DNA from: Macrocystis pyrifera | Taxonomy: Eukaryota > Sar > Phaeophyceae > Laminariales > Laminariaceae | Assembly (NCBI GenBank): GCA_031763025.1 | Contig: JASSKH010000011.1 | Location: forward strand, 12,746,580-12,810,579 | DNA: 64,000 bases | Direction: 5' to 3' | Shown here: positions 20,900-27,585 of the stretch, in pieces | Layout: the number at the start of each line of letters is the position of its first letter | Numbering within the stretch: position 1 is the stretch's first letter | Translations under genes and position numbers: made by a program | The notes under the pieces: generated by a model | The model's input: the letters and a program-made list of their open reading frames with translations, nothing else | The model's database searches: none | What the model was told of the DNA's origin: nothing

Positions 20900-21176
20900 C
20901 CCCCGCCTTCCCTTGTTACATATGTAATCCCACCCATCACAGCATTTTCGAGAGGGATATCGTATTAATTACATATCTTCTTCCCGGCCGCCGCCGCTGC
21001 TTTCATGTTGCTGCTTTCGTGCTGCTGGTGCTTTCGTGATGCTTCTTTTCTCGCTGCTGGTGCTTTCGCGCTGCTGCCCTGTGCCGCGGCCGTTTCCGCT
21101 GCTGTTGACGCATTTTTGACAGGCGCACTGCAAAGGCCTTGTGGATGGTGTCATCGGGGGCATCGACGACGACTGA
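1..21176 (+). CDS. Histone deacetylase gene with N-terminal coiled-coil region, 13 inferred exons, 5' end outside the window
   Basis: Zn-dependent deacetylase of the arginase/deacetylase fold, expected to remove acetyl groups from histone or other lysines. Exons inferred from splice sites, phase and family match: 1-96, 1323-1403, 3247-3360, 4847-5055, 7096-7158, 8052-8244, 9926(or 9955)-10071, 10758-10935, 12606-12820, 15029-15133, 16981-17144, 18494-18584, 21123-21176. Catalytic blocks occur in family order: RPPGHHAG, DFDVHHGNGTQ, PGTGAAGEAHGN, SAGFDAHQ, LEGGYAL. The metal-ligand Asp/His residues and the Tyr of EGGY (His in class IIa enzymes) are present, so the active site looks competent. 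Exons 1-4 encode charged helix joined in phase 0, suggesting a coiled-coil/HDAC fusion; two adjacent genes is the alternative. Exons 4 and 9 each show single-base shortfalls, so a young pseudogene or consensus error is possible. The class II assignment rests on motif style only. Confidence 0.87.
97..1322 (+). repeat. Intron 1 with degenerate ACGGTCGATAT minisatellite
   Basis: From about 180 to 1200 short blocks such as AACGGTCGATATTCAACGGT recur every 20-45 bp with variable spacing, together with the reverse form GACCGTT. The array has no reading frame and stops about 100 bp before exon 2. A doubled TACCTGGTA motif lies near 1209-1221. Confidence 0.8.
1323..1403 (+). CDS. HDAC gene exon 2: coiled-coil segment
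   Basis: Acceptor gaacag| and donor CTG|gtgagta bound exactly 27 codons, phase 0-0. The product (AEAKEQKADLAQLELIAKK...) has the charged alternation of a coiled coil and continues exon 1. Too short to be found as an ORF alone; splice sites plus phase support it. Confidence 0.65.
2395..2509 (+). mobile_element. Type A poly-C-tailed SINE-like repeat, 5'-truncated
   Basis: Starts at AATGTCTGCCTGGTTGGTG and runs through CTCCGTCCCAGCGTTG, GGGATGCGAGGGTC and GTACA into C9. A C tract at 2383-2394 on its left is probably the tail of another copy. Confidence 0.8.
2757..2930 (+). mobile_element. Type A poly-C-family repeat, tail missing
   Basis: GATGCAGCTCACCCTTCATG through GGGATGCGAGGGTC to the CATGAGTACCCC end, where the C tract is only four long. 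Confidence 0.78.
3040..3246 (+). repeat. Acceptor-like minisatellite before exon 3
   Basis: About seven units of roughly 28 bp (TTTGTTTGCAATCCTGCGCC plus TTCC). The last unit, ending cccttcag, is the working acceptor, so the array is expanded intron 3' end sequence. Confidence 0.75.
3247..3360 (+). CDS. HDAC gene exon 3: coiled-coil segment
   Basis: 38 codons, phase 0-0, between cccttcag| and AAG|gtatac. Encodes ALESERENAAANEMAVEDG followed by a KKLLKALRDERKSLK helix. The acceptor is the last unit of a minisatellite built from acceptor-like sequence (3060-3246). Confidence 0.68.
3361..4846. other. Intron 3, no gene seen
   Basis: AT-rich with homopolymer stretches: G13 near 4060, T runs at 4147-4180 and 4413-4430, C15 near 4365. 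A short match to the 3' end of the tRNA-derived SINE (minus orientation) lies at 4491-4527. Confidence 0.6.
4847..5055 (+). CDS. HDAC gene exon 4: end of the coiled coil and N-terminal HDAC motif, one base short
   Basis: The 5' part, after acceptor cacaag|, reads ERVSEKEKKAVEASGQEGF..., continuing the coiled coil in phase 0. The 3' part makes sense in another frame, CRLHAVPEDRLEQ|, matching the HPE.R.E block at the start of class II HDAC domains. Decayed copies of the 3' end at 6.3-6.6 kb differ mostly at third positions of that frame, which supports it. The length of 209 nt is one short of phase 0-0; the likely site is the G run near 4940. Donor CAG|gtgaga. Confidence 0.55.
5095..5350. repeat. 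GATC-palindrome repeat in intron 4
   Basis: Repeated CAGATCATACAGATCATGAT / CTAGATGATCTAG blocks just after exon 4. The same motif pool returns at 8250-9290, 10240-10510, 31920-33100 and 39150-39670. Confidence 0.7.
5510..5840 (-). mobile_element. tRNA-derived SINE, copy 1 (minus)
   Basis: Reverse of the copies at 27.7, 47.6 and 60.5 kb. T-rich at 5510-5534 (the A tail), then ATCACTTTCACTTTCCAGC, then GAGACTTGAACCCACGAAAT (B box on the minus strand). The A-box end is most diverged. The adjacent 5840-5960 matches nothing recognised. Confidence 0.88.
6310..6561 (+). repeat. Three decayed copies of the exon 4 3' end
   Basis: At 6310-6350, 6427-6468 and 6521-6561. They resemble the exon 4 stretch encoding CRLHAVPEDRLEQ; the last reads CRFHAVPEDRLEQ followed by |gtgggt, the second YRFHAVPEDILDE. 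A G39 run (6472-6510) separates the second and third. Confidence 0.78.
7096..7158 (+). CDS. HDAC gene exon 5
   Basis: 21 codons, phase 0-0, between cttgtgcag| and GAG|gtcagt. Encodes PRR followed by MDEAWRALLFLEKLYPNE, corresponding to the helix after the HPE.R block. An upstream acceptor at 7039 (cttcag|ctg) opens a different frame and was not chosen. Confidence 0.6.
7249..7287 (+). repeat. Decayed copy of the exon 6 acceptor and 5' edge
   Basis: AACACGCCCCCTTGATG then ttttttgcagACGCAGCTGAA, nearly identical to 8021-8062. The frame stops after five codons. A second, weaker copy (tttttgcagCTGCAGCTGGA) is at 7951-7980. Confidence 0.75.
7445..7690. repeat. Minisatellite CGGTGTTTCTTAACCCTTTT
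   Basis: Ten or so 20-29 bp units with variable T runs. Both strands stay open by chance (Lys/Arg-rich on minus), which explains ORFs there. Confidence 0.85.
8052..8244 (+). CDS. HDAC gene exon 6: MLAHSRTYVDQL block
   Basis: Follows tttttgcag| in phase 0 and ends in phase 1 at G|gtgaga. Contains PETMLMLAHSRTYVDQLR, the equivalent of the family's LL.VHs..Yv..l motif. The 3' half is Gly/Asp-rich linker. Two decayed copies of its 5' edge lie upstream (7249, 7951). Confidence 0.75.
8297..8416. mobile_element. TTACGGGGG MITE carrying a TACCTGGTA insert
   Basis: Inverted ends TACGGGGGGACCAT / CCCCGGTAAT; the inner inverted block GTAAATAGGACC / GGTCCTATTTAC is intact. TACCTGGTA at 8363-8371 replaces a single TA of the family sequence. 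About 10 bp extra near the left end. Confidence 0.9.
8561..8680. mobile_element. Diverged MITE related to the TTACGGGGG family
   Basis: Retains TTTTTAGTGAGCATATTTGG and GTTCCCCCGCAGT on the right; the left end is eroded. Contains ACACCTGGTATA at the same internal place as the insert in its neighbour. Confidence 0.6.
9287..9400. mobile_element. MITE family 2 (GTAATCAGGACC)
   Basis: Inner inverted repeat AGTAATCAGGACC / GGTCTTGATTACT and right end CCCCCGCAGTAG; sister copies at 39182 and 57148. Otherwise similar in plan to the TTACGGGGG family. Confidence 0.75.
9593..9845. mobile_element. 255-bp MITE with GGGCTGGGCACTGG ends, copy 1
   Basis: Ends GGGCTGGGCACCGG / CCAGTGCCCAGCCC. Internal TGACCTGGCCAGT and GTACGTGCGCCCAAG are shared with 28640-28888 and 55223-55483. 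Lies about 80 bp before exon 7. Confidence 0.88.
9926..10071 (+). CDS. HDAC gene exon 7: SWEAAMTAAG block
   Basis: Ends AVYGKDTVGNKRSWEAAMTA then AG|gtgcgt in phase 1, matching the family's (s)yeAAl.AAGa helix before the catalytic histidines. The 5' edge is uncertain. The better acceptor (cgcag| at 9925) needs one extra base in the G8 run at 9961-9968; an alternative acceptor at 9954 (ccag|) is in phase as it stands. Confidence 0.65.
10240..10510. repeat. GATC/ATCTAGAT repeats in intron 7
   Basis: TGATGATCTAGATATTTCAG and GGGCAGATGAT occur twice each in tandem; same motif pool as intron 6. Confidence 0.7.
10625..10750. repeat. (CTG)n(ATG)n microsatellite ending at the exon 8 acceptor
   Basis: Nine CTG triplets followed by about nine ATG triplets and an imperfect GATGATG tail, reaching within 8 bp of the exon. 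Confidence 0.85.
10758..10935 (+). CDS. HDAC gene exon 8: RPPGHHAG catalytic histidines
   Basis: Between gccgcag| and TATGG|gtgagg, phase 1 to 2. Reads GAVLEAVDRVLHGEAHNAF, CAVRPPGHHAG, then NGFCILNNVALAA. The paired histidines are the general acid/base residues. A (CTG)n(ATG)n microsatellite abuts the acceptor. Confidence 0.92.
10955..11220. repeat. CTTTG minisatellite at the start of intron 8
   Basis: About 50 copies of TGCTT/TTGCTTTGC with TCTGC and TTCGC variants. The minus strand gives a long artefactual Lys/Ala/Gln/Ser ORF. Confidence 0.9.
11545..11660 (+). mobile_element. Type A poly-C-family repeat, 5'-truncated
   Basis: AATGTCTGCCTGGGCGGTG to GATATCGAGCACACCACCCC. Runs directly into the type B end that follows. 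Confidence 0.8.
11660..11774 (+). mobile_element. 3' end of poly-C-tailed LINE (type B), C45 tail
   Basis: CTCCGTCTCAAAAGGGATGC to AAGGCAAGCAACAGATGACC followed by A and about 45 C, the longest C tract in the window. Only about 70 bp of the element remain. Confidence 0.8.
11775..12515 (+). mobile_element. 5'-truncated poly-C-tailed LINE, C-terminal coding part
   Basis: Broken into several frames but clearly a LINE C-terminus. FRVGDLDLPQKRTRYTSS precedes a zinc-knuckle-like CPCG...HIVGEC (about 12162-12213), then AILGDRWWPRAAKQEGDKIS and NVGGVSIGSRNGAPSRKGCV to MTKASNK, a TGA, GTA and C14. The stop lies only three bases from the C tail, so there is virtually no 3' UTR. It sits in HDAC intron 8, and its tail merges with the pyrimidine tract of exon 9. 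Confidence 0.8.
12606..12820 (+). CDS. HDAC gene exon 9: DFDVHHGNGTQ metal-binding block, two single-base shortfalls
   Basis: Starts cctgcacag|, reading YMARVAVVDFDVHHGNGTQ; the Asp and His are Zn ligands. Family-like sequence then continues in two other frames: FLYASIHAFNRGG from about 12690, and PGTGAAGEAHGNVLNIPLGD from about 12758 to donor CAG|gtgagg. Each switch equals one missing base, next to a ccc/gg/ttt run and a ttttccc run. Counting both makes the exon 72 codons with correct phases. Either consensus error or early decay. Confidence 0.85.
12985..13510. repeat. Long imperfect palindrome (foldback element) in intron 9
   Basis: The left arm at 13060-13165 (ACACCGGTAGACTCCTCAGA, GTTTCTCCAGAG) is matched in reverse by 13330-13430 (CTCTGGAGAAACGG, ACTATACCGGTGG). 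Inner blocks CAGAACTGGGGCCAG / CCCCAGAACTGG also pair. Arms of 150 bp or more are about 75-80% matched by eye. No ORF. Confidence 0.78.
13697..13926. mobile_element. Two adjacent MITEs with CCCGTTTTGGAGACAA arms
   Basis: 13697-13798 and 13829-13926. Each pairs a CCCGTTTTGGAGACAA-type arm with TTGTCCCCAAAACGGG-type sequence inside GACCCTT/AAGGGTT-like ends. Relatives occur at 27.6, 31.0, 47.0, 55.9 and 57.0 kb. Confidence 0.78.
14025..14129. mobile_element. TTACGGGGG MITE
   Basis: TTACGGGGGGGCATAGTAAA to CTATGGTCCCCCGTAA, flanked by TA on both sides. One extra G in the left end. Confidence 0.93.
14375..14985. repeat. TATCGAT-rich repeats in intron 9
   Basis: TATCGATTTATCGGACTTT and close variants at 14384, 14750 and 14895, separated by T runs and GATATCGAAAGTATCG. 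The same sequence type appears at 53285-53560. Confidence 0.75.
14664..14740 (+). repeat. Copy of the exon 10 acceptor and 5' edge
   Basis: Matches 14984-15061: TTTTGTCTTGTGCTACAG then 33 nt of exon with only one or two changes (VQPAAFHTATS versus VQPVAFHTATS). It then breaks into TATCGAT repeat. The splice acceptor is intact. Confidence 0.88.
15029..15133 (+). CDS. HDAC gene exon 10: SAGFDAH block
   Basis: 35 codons, phase 0-0, between tgctacag| and CAG|gtgatg. Contains VVAALEAFKPNLILLSAGFD then AHQ; this Asp is the third Zn ligand of the family. A partial copy of its 5' edge and acceptor lies about 320 bp upstream. Confidence 0.92.
15134..15412. other. Start of intron 10, no gene seen
   Basis: T-rich with TTATT microsatellite (15254-15285) and poly-T clusters. 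Confidence 0.6.
15413..15770 (-). mobile_element. Type A poly-C-tailed SINE-like repeat, near full length (minus)
   Basis: A G run of about 38 (C tail on minus), then TACTCGATACTCGAGAGAGA, GACCCTCGCATCCC, TCGGGTTTTCACCGACCAGG, AAGGGTGAGCTGCATCCT and 5' sequence to CTCTTGGGTG, sharing its 5' limit with the copy at 18652. About 320 bp without the tail. Confidence 0.85.
15771..16182. other. Intron 10 middle, no gene seen
   Basis: G/T-rich repeats to 15900, then unique sequence ending in a C27 run (16183-16209) that does not follow the GAGTAC end typical of tailed elements. Confidence 0.5.
16264..16508 (+). mobile_element. Type A repeat, 5'-truncated, C-rich tail of about 35
   Basis: AAGTCCGCCTCACAAGCAG start, through TAGGATGCAGCATTCACCC and GGTGAAAACCCCGACGTG to ATGAGTACCCC and the C tract at 16472-16507. 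Confidence 0.83.
16770..16876 (+). repeat. Decayed copy of the exon 11 acceptor and 5' edge
   Basis: tctcaag|GCCGATCCG reads ADPNQLGTLHAQTF then stop, against ADPSQLGTLCAQDF in the intact exon about 150 bp downstream. The preceding CAATCAACC...ACCG intron bases also match. Confidence 0.88.
16981..17144 (+). CDS. HDAC gene exon 11: VLEGGY block
   Basis: Acceptor ccgcaag| joins HQ to ADPSQLGTL, completing the family pattern GFDAH..DP..L. It continues DFEVFTRRMVVAAERLCGGR and LVSVLEGGYALDCQ. The Tyr in EGGY is the transition-state residue of active HDACs. Ends in phase 2 at ATTC|gtgagt. Confidence 0.92.
17145..18018. repeat. Intron 11: G/T-rich minisatellite, no gene
   Basis: From 17200 to 17860, GTGTTGGGTGTTGTG-type blocks dominate, with longer repeats such as GACCTGAAGC / GATCTGAAGCGATTCGGCG. 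ORFs on both strands are by-products. Confidence 0.75.
18019..18129. mobile_element. TTACGGGGG MITE
   Basis: Subtype GTTAATAGGACCTATGG; internal A run of 12; flanked by TA/TA. Confidence 0.93.
18494..18584 (+). CDS. HDAC gene exon 12
   Basis: Acceptor atgcag|, phase 2; the frame carried from exon 11 reads through Gly/Lys-rich linker to SETLADCVQ, ending phase 0 at CAG|gtacgc. This resembles the ....v..hv..l helix after EGGY in class II enzymes. It contributes 31 codons with the carried bases. Confidence 0.65.
18652..18970 (-). mobile_element. Type A poly-C-family repeat, near full length (minus)
   Basis: G9 then TGTACTCGATAGGAGAGATG, and the same body and 5' end as the copy at 15413; about 90% alike by eye. 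Confidence 0.86.
19079..19221. repeat. A30 and G28 homopolymer tracts
   Basis: A run at 19077-19106 and G run at 19193-19220, with unique sequence between. Neither is joined to a recognised element end. Confidence 0.7.
19382..19556. mobile_element. Small TIR element (CTGTCCCTAATT) split by a TTACGGGGG MITE
   Basis: Outer ends ACTGTCCCTAATT / AATTAGGGACAG; the MITE occupies 19421-19524 at a TA. Removing it leaves an outer element of about 70 bp. Confidence 0.85.
20383..20508 (+). mobile_element. Type B LINE 3' end, C29 tail
   Basis: Translated end SRNSAPSRKGCVVNGQMTN then TSNT, TGA GTA and the C tract, as at 12.5 kb. Further coding remnant may extend upstream to about 20280. Confidence 0.82.
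20553..20763 (+). mobile_element. Type A poly-C-family repeat
   Basis: AAATCCGCCTCTAAAGCGG to GACAATGAGTACA and C14. A second, 5'-truncated copy follows at once (20770-20897, from GGTCGGTGAAAACCCGATG to a C30 tail). Confidence 0.82.
21123..21176 (+). CDS. HDAC gene exon 13: C-terminus
   Basis: Acceptor ttgacag|, phase 0, reading AHCKGLVDGVIGGIDDD then TGA. AHCKGLV completes the AHv.aLv helix begun in exon 12, which supports a terminal exon 2.5 kb downstream. Confidence 0.65.
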   Translation, partial: AHCKGLVDGVIGGIDDD

Positions 21177-23220
21177 ATGGTAGCATGCAATGCAACTCTT
21201 GCTTGCCGCTTGCTCTCTCTTGTCGTGTCCTGCCTTGTCATGCCTTGCCTTGCCTTGCCTCCTGCTAGCAGGTGTACCGCTGGGGTGTAATTGTAGCGCT
21301 GCTGTATGGTAGCTGGTAGCCCTTTGCGTACGGCAGAACCCCCCCCCCCCCCTCCCCGAAAAGTCTGATCGTGGTTGAAGCCTTTGGTCTGTGTAGCACT
21401 ACGGCAAAAAAAAACAGACACCTCTGGTCATGGTGATGCCTTTGGGCTTGTGGACACTGCTGTATATAGCTCCTAGGTGCGGCAAAATAAAGCACCTACG
21501 TACTCGTGATTCTATTTTTGGGTGTTGGATTTGGGCTGCTCGGGAGTGGGAGGAGGGGGGTGTATGGGGGATATTAGATTAGTAGGCACATTCCAGCATT
21601 GGTGCTGCTGCTACTGCTGCGGTACGTGCGGAGATGACAAGCATCTCTTGCGAATACAGGCGTCTCTTGCAAATAAGGCATCTAGCTCGTCGGGGTTGGG
21701 CGTGTAACTTTCCCCCCCAAAACGATTTTTGAGAGTGACGTGTAGAGCGACTACTGTAGCTCCCTTCTCATGCTGAGTATCGCGAGAAACAAACTGCTCA
21801 GCACGGCTCTTGAAAAACCGGGCAGAATCACCGATTATTTGCACTTCCACTACGTCTGCTACTACTACACTCTACCGCTGCTTGTAGTGGTCGTCGGTTT
21901 TGCTTCGTGTTGACCTTACTGCGGTGATGTTTGATGGTGGTGCTGGTGGTGGTATTGGTGGTAGGGAAAGGACCTTGGTCGTTTAGGACTGGGGTGGGCT
22001 TTTTCGTATTCTGTTTTCCCATCGTCTGGCCGTCTGAAAGCGTGTCTTATAGCGCCCTTGCGGCGAGAAATGAGTACTAGGGCGTGTTGAAGATGCGGAC
22101 GGGACGGGATGGGATGGGATGTCTGGTTTGAGTTTTTTTTTTTTTTTTTTCCAAAGGTCGGGACGATGGTTGAAGCGCAAAGGTAGTGGCAAGGACGACG
22201 TGGTAACGCCTCGAGATGTAACATTCATTAATCGTCGGCTGTGAACCCGCACCAAAAGCTGAACAAAGATCAGGAAGAGTGTATAAAAAACTATCCGCCC
22301 CAAATCACCGACCCCGGGATTGTTGTAGCCGAACACAAAATACACCCGTGTGTTTTGTTTTTTTTGTTTTATTTTGGGACCGCCGTGCGCGTCGGGATGG
22401 TCTGCAGCTGTGAACGTGACTTTTGGTTTTGGTTCGCTTTTTCCCGAACTTTTTGCCTCCTTTTTTTCAGGGTGTTTGACTGTGGGAATCTTGGCTATGG
22501 TATGAGGATCTTTGGTCGTGGCATTTTTGTTGTTGTGAAGATCTTGGCTGTGAGAAATATCTTGTTATGAGGTTTGTTTTCTATTTCACCTTGAGAATAT
22601 TTGGTCATGGGGATGTTTGGCTTTGAGGATCTTGGGCTGTTACGATATTGGGCTGTGATAATTGCTCGGGTGGCCGAGGGGTTCTGCTGGCCCGTCCATC
22701 AACGTTGGCTGTCTGTCGCTCGTGTCGTGTGGCTTGAACATTGATGTACCCACCCGCTGCGGTGTCGGATGCGTGTGAGTCATGGACGGCGTGGGTTGCT
22801 TCTCGTACGGGCGGGGGGTGGGGCGGGGGGGCTAGCGTTGTGTGCTTGATACCTGGTGTATATTTCTCTCCACGGGTACATTTTCTTGCCGGAAGAATGG
22901 TGCTGGGGCCTTACTGCAAGCAAAAGTCCAAACAAGTCCGACAAGAACGTTGTCCGTAGCAAGCCAAAAATGCCCTCAAACGTTGCTATGCCGGTGGTCT
23001 TAACGCCAAGTGACGGTGGAAAAAATCAGCTCAAGGCCTGCTTGCTCGTAAAGGGCGACACTGCTGTTGTACTTATGTCACGGATAACCGTTTTTTATCA
23101 AACCCCTTGTAGTATAGCACTGCAAAAAGCCTCCCACGCTAGCTTCTACTGGTACAACTTGAGTGCAGTGTTGTCCCCGAACCGTGAATGGATGCGATTC
23201 CAAAGGGGTCTGCCCGATAC
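21177..23220. other. Intergenic region downstream of HDAC, no gene seen
   Basis: Holds CCTTG repeats (21232-21260), a C14 run at 21341, a T18 run at 22134, and a degenerate GAGGATCTTTGGTCATGG repeat (22480-22680). ORFs here are short and without codon-like pattern. Confidence 0.6.
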
Positions 23221-23224
23221 TTTT

Positions 23225-23475
23225 GGGGGGATTTTACATGTCGGTTTCGGTATGGTTCCGATTCGGTCGTGTTCGGCTCAGTTGGGTTCTGATTCGGTTC
23301 GGTTCTTAATTTGGTTCGTTCGGTCCGGTCCGGCCCGGTTCGGTTCGGTTCGGGTCGGTGCGGTTTGGTTCGATTCGTTTCGGTTCGATTCGGCTGGTTT
23401 GGTTTTAGTTCGGTTGGGTTCGGTTCGGTTTGGTTTTGTTCTGTTGGGTTCGTTGTTCGTGTTTTTTGTCGCAGT
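23225..23475. repeat. GGTTC minisatellite
   Basis: About 35 degenerate GGTTC/GGTTCGGTTC units; opens frames on both strands. Confidence 0.85.
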
Positions 23476-24124
23476 TGTGTGTGTTCTTTCCCAGCAGCCA
23501 GCGAGTGTACCTGCGACTGCTAGCTTGCATCTGCTGTGAGTTAGTTTGTTGGATTGAAGGGCGAACCCACCCATCCACCTCCTCCCCAGCGTTTGGCGGC
23601 CAGGTGTGAGGAGGTTGATGTTTATGTCTTAGTTGAAACAACGGGTATGTACGTACGTAGTGTGGTGTGACAGGGAGAGGACCGGGTATAATAGGCCATG
23701 CGTTTGGAAGTCGAGCGATTAATTTCTAGAAATAATATAGTTATCTGAACAGCCAAAAGACCTCGTCGGCTTGGCTGTGGAGGCTTGCGGGACAAGAGAA
23801 GGAAGACTCGGCCCGCCCACGCACGACACCGACAGAGCCATGATACACCATTCGTAACGAAACACGTCAAACAAAACATTGCAGCAAGCAATATGTAAAC
23901 AATACTAATAATACTGTAGGTACCCCCCGATTTGGGGGGCCGCAATGTGTGCGTACGCACGGAGCGCTTCTGCCCTCGCCTCTTAAGGAGGTGGACCAAT
24001 ATTTATGTCGTCGCCGTTGGCCAACATCTCTATCTCGGAGGTCCCATTACAAACGAGTGATCTCGGATCTTCAGGTTGGTAGGCTATTCAGGTATTTTGG
24101 TTCCTGCTGGGATCAAGGTATGGG

Positions 24125-24175
24125 CGAAGACCCAACCCAATCCCTAACCCTAACCCTGACCCTAACCCTGACTCC
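24125..24175. repeat. Interstitial telomere-like CCCTAA repeat
   Basis: CCCTAACCCTAACCCTGACC followed by CTAACCCTGA: five or so near-perfect CCCTAA units. Shorter traces at 35880, 53760 and 56735. Confidence 0.7.
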
Positions 24176-24314
24176 AAACCGCAGCCGAAACGGGCGAAAA
24201 CTGCGCCGCGTTTGCATCTAACCAGGAAGTTTCTCAATTGCGGACGGCGATTCCGAAGTGCAGACCACGCTACACAGTTTTCAAGATAAAACATCCCTAA
24301 AGATCCTAGCTCAC

Positions 24315-24462
24315 AGATTGCAAAACCTACTCCTACCTCGAGCTCAATTTGTAGTTGTGTTGTTTGTTTCCCTTTCAAGTTTGACAGATTTGAATCCTCT
24401 CCTATCTCGAGCTCAATTTGTAGCTGTGTTTGTTTCCCTTTCAAGTTTGGCAGATTTGAATC
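24315..24462. repeat. Tandem duplication, two units of about 67 bp
   Basis: CTCGAGCTCAATTTGTAG through CCCTTTCAAGTTTG to AGATTTGAATC, repeated with few changes. Confidence 0.88.
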
Positions 24463-27220
24463 GAGTTCAGTCGTTCTCGCAAAAATGGCAGACGAAGAGG
24501 TGTGTCTGAGAGTATTACAGAGGTTTGTTGTGAATTGCCGTGTCTCCGATCCATTCTGCCAGCAGCAGTAGTTTGGTTGTGAAGTGCCACACATCTACGA
24601 TCTCCAATCCATTCTCTGCTAAATTCTGCTGAAGGGTACACACTACTTCTTACTGCTCCTCCTGATGATGATGTGAATGCCCCATACCGGCAATTATTGT
24701 ACCAGTTATACCACGGATAGGCTAGTGGTATGGTATCCCCGTATCCCTCTATTATGTGCCTGCTCTTGATACCAGGTATTACAGCAGTATTGATAGTATC
24801 TGCTATGGAGGAGGCGTTACTACGAACTTGTATTATTTGTTATTTCCCTTCCGAAAGGCAGAAAGAAACCTCTCGCTCCCTCTCGCCCCTTCCTTCTGGT
24901 CAGAAGAAATCAGCGCCAGGCAAAAGAGGAGCTTCTGCGTATAACATCAACTTCCACGGTGAGTGACCAGTATGTTATAGAAGCAGCAGTATAGGGGCCG
25001 TCCCTCACTGCTGTCCTGTGTCTACTACCTGGTAAATAAGTCTTATTCTGGTCAGGCGCTGCCGCCTTATAACTGATAAGCCCTGCTCACAGATGGCGAC
25101 TTGTGGTCGGCAGTAGTTTATTTACATGGACGATATTATTGTTGGGCTGTCCTATTTTATATGCGATGTGGTGGTTGATCAAGTTTGTCTGAACCCGATG
25201 TGGTGGTTGATCAAGTTTGTCTGAATCCGATGTGGTCGTTGATCAAGTTTGTCTGAATCCGAGGACATCATCTTCCCCTTGAGTTTTGCCCCAAGATCAC
25301 CACACCATGGCCACAGCAGCAACAACAGAAGCAGTAGAGCAGCTGTAGCAACAACTTGCAGCACCAGACTGAACGGAGCAAGCAGTGTGCCCCTGTGTAC
25401 TGCTACTACTGCTGTACACAACGGCAGTATTATTTGTTTCCAAAAAATTGGAAAAACACATTTTGTATGTTTTTTGGTTAAATACAGATACTCTGTGAAC
25501 TGCTGAACTTTGCAAGGTGCTTGGTGCATGTGTCGCGTGTATACTCTGTACTTTCTCGTCAAGGACACATCTGCTGCTGACTCCCCTAGATACTAAAGTA
25601 GATAGTGCTACGAACGCCACGACAATGGCGTTCTTAGCCCGTATTATTTTGAGAGGTTCATCTACGACGAGGTACAGCAGCAGTAAAAACTGGTACAGAA
25701 GTGCTGTACGCGTACTGCTACTGCTGTCTGTACTGCCAGCTGCTGCTGTCTGCTGCTGCCCTTGTTCGTACCTGTATTTTTTTTACACAGTGTGGAATTT
25801 AAAAATTTGAACGAACAGCGAAGCCTAATTTTAATTTTTTGGGATAATATTTCTTGAGGTTGCGCCGCAACATGATGCGTGGCCTTTGGCCTTTGGCCTT
25901 GCTTGTACCGCCACACGACGAGGCCACAACGAAGCCACAACACCACTGCATCCAGTAGTTGTGCGCTTCCGTACATGAGCCGGCTGATACTACCGGCGCG
26001 CGACTCGCTCCTCGCTGCTCTGTGCCCATCAAAGCTCTGCTGCTGCGACGCTCCGTGCATCTTCCTCCCTTTTCTCTCGCTCCAACGCCGCACGGTCGAC
26101 CCTCGCCTATTGCTTCCGCGACACTACTTTAAAAAGAAGAGCGTTTTCCAGTCAAAGGTGTGTGATAGATGAGTGATCATGAGATGACAAATTGCGTGCG
26201 GCTGCTGCTGCTGCTGCTGCCGCCGCTGTACTACCGCAAAGCAAGCATTTAGCATATATTATAGTAGGAGTAGAAGCAGCAGCTACTGTGACAGATAGCC
26301 GCAGCGTTACGCGAGCAAGCAAAGCGTGTCTCCTGCAGTGCGGGTAGGGCATGTGGCAGAAGGGAGCTTCCGTGTACTCGTAGAAGAGCTGTTTTTGTGG
26401 GATGACGAGGAACGCATCAGCTTAGAATCCCCCCTCTCGGTAGTACCAACGTGATACCTGGTACATAATGGGTACCCCCCCCCCTCCCTTTGGCCTCCTG
26501 TTGACCCTGGCTAGGTGCGAGAGCGTGGTGTATCACGGGGCGCGGGGGGGGGGTGGGGGAGGGGCGGTTGTGAATGTCCGGGGCTACTGCTCTGCTGTAT
26601 CTGGTGCTGCTTTCTTTGCGCAGTACTTGGTACGAGTACGAGTACATGATCAGTTCGGTTGGGTTGGGTCTACGTATGATCTGCACCTACGTCCACGGGA
26701 GGAGTTGCTTTCGTTGATTGCCCTCCCAAGGCAGCAAGGCAGCAAGCAGTCATGAAATGATCATTATCCCTCAGCAGCAGCAGTGGCAGCAGCAGCACAG
26801 GCAGCAGCACAGCAACAACAGCAGCAGTAGGAGCGGGTGCGCCGTCTACACGTATTGTGCTAGCCTGTCGTTTGTGTGCTGGCTCGCCTGTTTCCCGCTC
26901 TACGTCATGTACTGCTGTGTGTTGTAGCTCGGAGCTCGCAACCCTGCATTCAAGTGTACGTGTCTCCATGGTCTTTGCTTGACAGAACCTGACCCTCGCG
27001 TGACCCACAGGTGACAATAGTTGCGTTTTTTTTGCGTTTTACTGCTGTTGTTCTGGGTTGCTTATGCCGTAGGTCCCATTAACTATGCCCCCGCGTAATA
27101 TGATAGCTGTAGCTGTCTTGGTTTCTGATGGGGTCCATTTTCCATTTCCGTTCTCTCTTTCTTGCAGCTGTAAAAATTTAACGCTGTCGCCGTTAATATC
27201 ATCCCCGGGTAGCCGGGTAG
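24463..27220. other. Intergenic, no gene seen
   Basis: Contains a 31-bp unit three times (25164-25260, GATGTGGTGGTTGATCAAGT), CTG/CAG microsatellites (26200-26225, 26777-26830), scattered TACCWGGTA motifs and the right half of a TTACGGGGG MITE (27068-27102). Confidence 0.6.
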
Positions 27221-27324
27221 AGTCTGATGTGAATATCAAACGTGTCTTATATTTACGTCCAGATTCAGAGTGGTGTCTATTTATCCTCCAGTATTTCTCC
27301 AGTACATTACAGTAGTGCGACCGC

Positions 27325-27455
27325 TGTACGTGTTTTATGTGTTCCTTCACATCCAGCACAAGGGCCTTTCTTTTTGGTTCAGTTCATCAAAAGGTTTTAT
27401 GTGTTCCTTCACATCCAGCACAAGGGCCTTTCTTTTTGGTTCAGTTCATCAAAAC
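27325..27455. repeat. Tandem duplication, two units of about 66 bp
   Basis: TTTTATGTGTTCCTTCACAT to GGTTCAGTTCATCAAAA, two nearly identical units; a recent event. Confidence 0.93.
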
Positions 27456-27585
27456 GTCATCGGTCAACGGATGTTACCTTGCGTCACCCCACGTCCGAAT
27501 GCCTCCCTGTCCTTGAACGCAAACATTGATGCTGATACTACACGAAAACTGCTGCTGTATATAACGCGGTTGCATTTTATGTCAT

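Noticed and set aside
22500-22680. Possible exons in GGATCTTTGG repeats
   Set aside because: Degenerate tandem repeat with stops and no phase-consistent splice sites.
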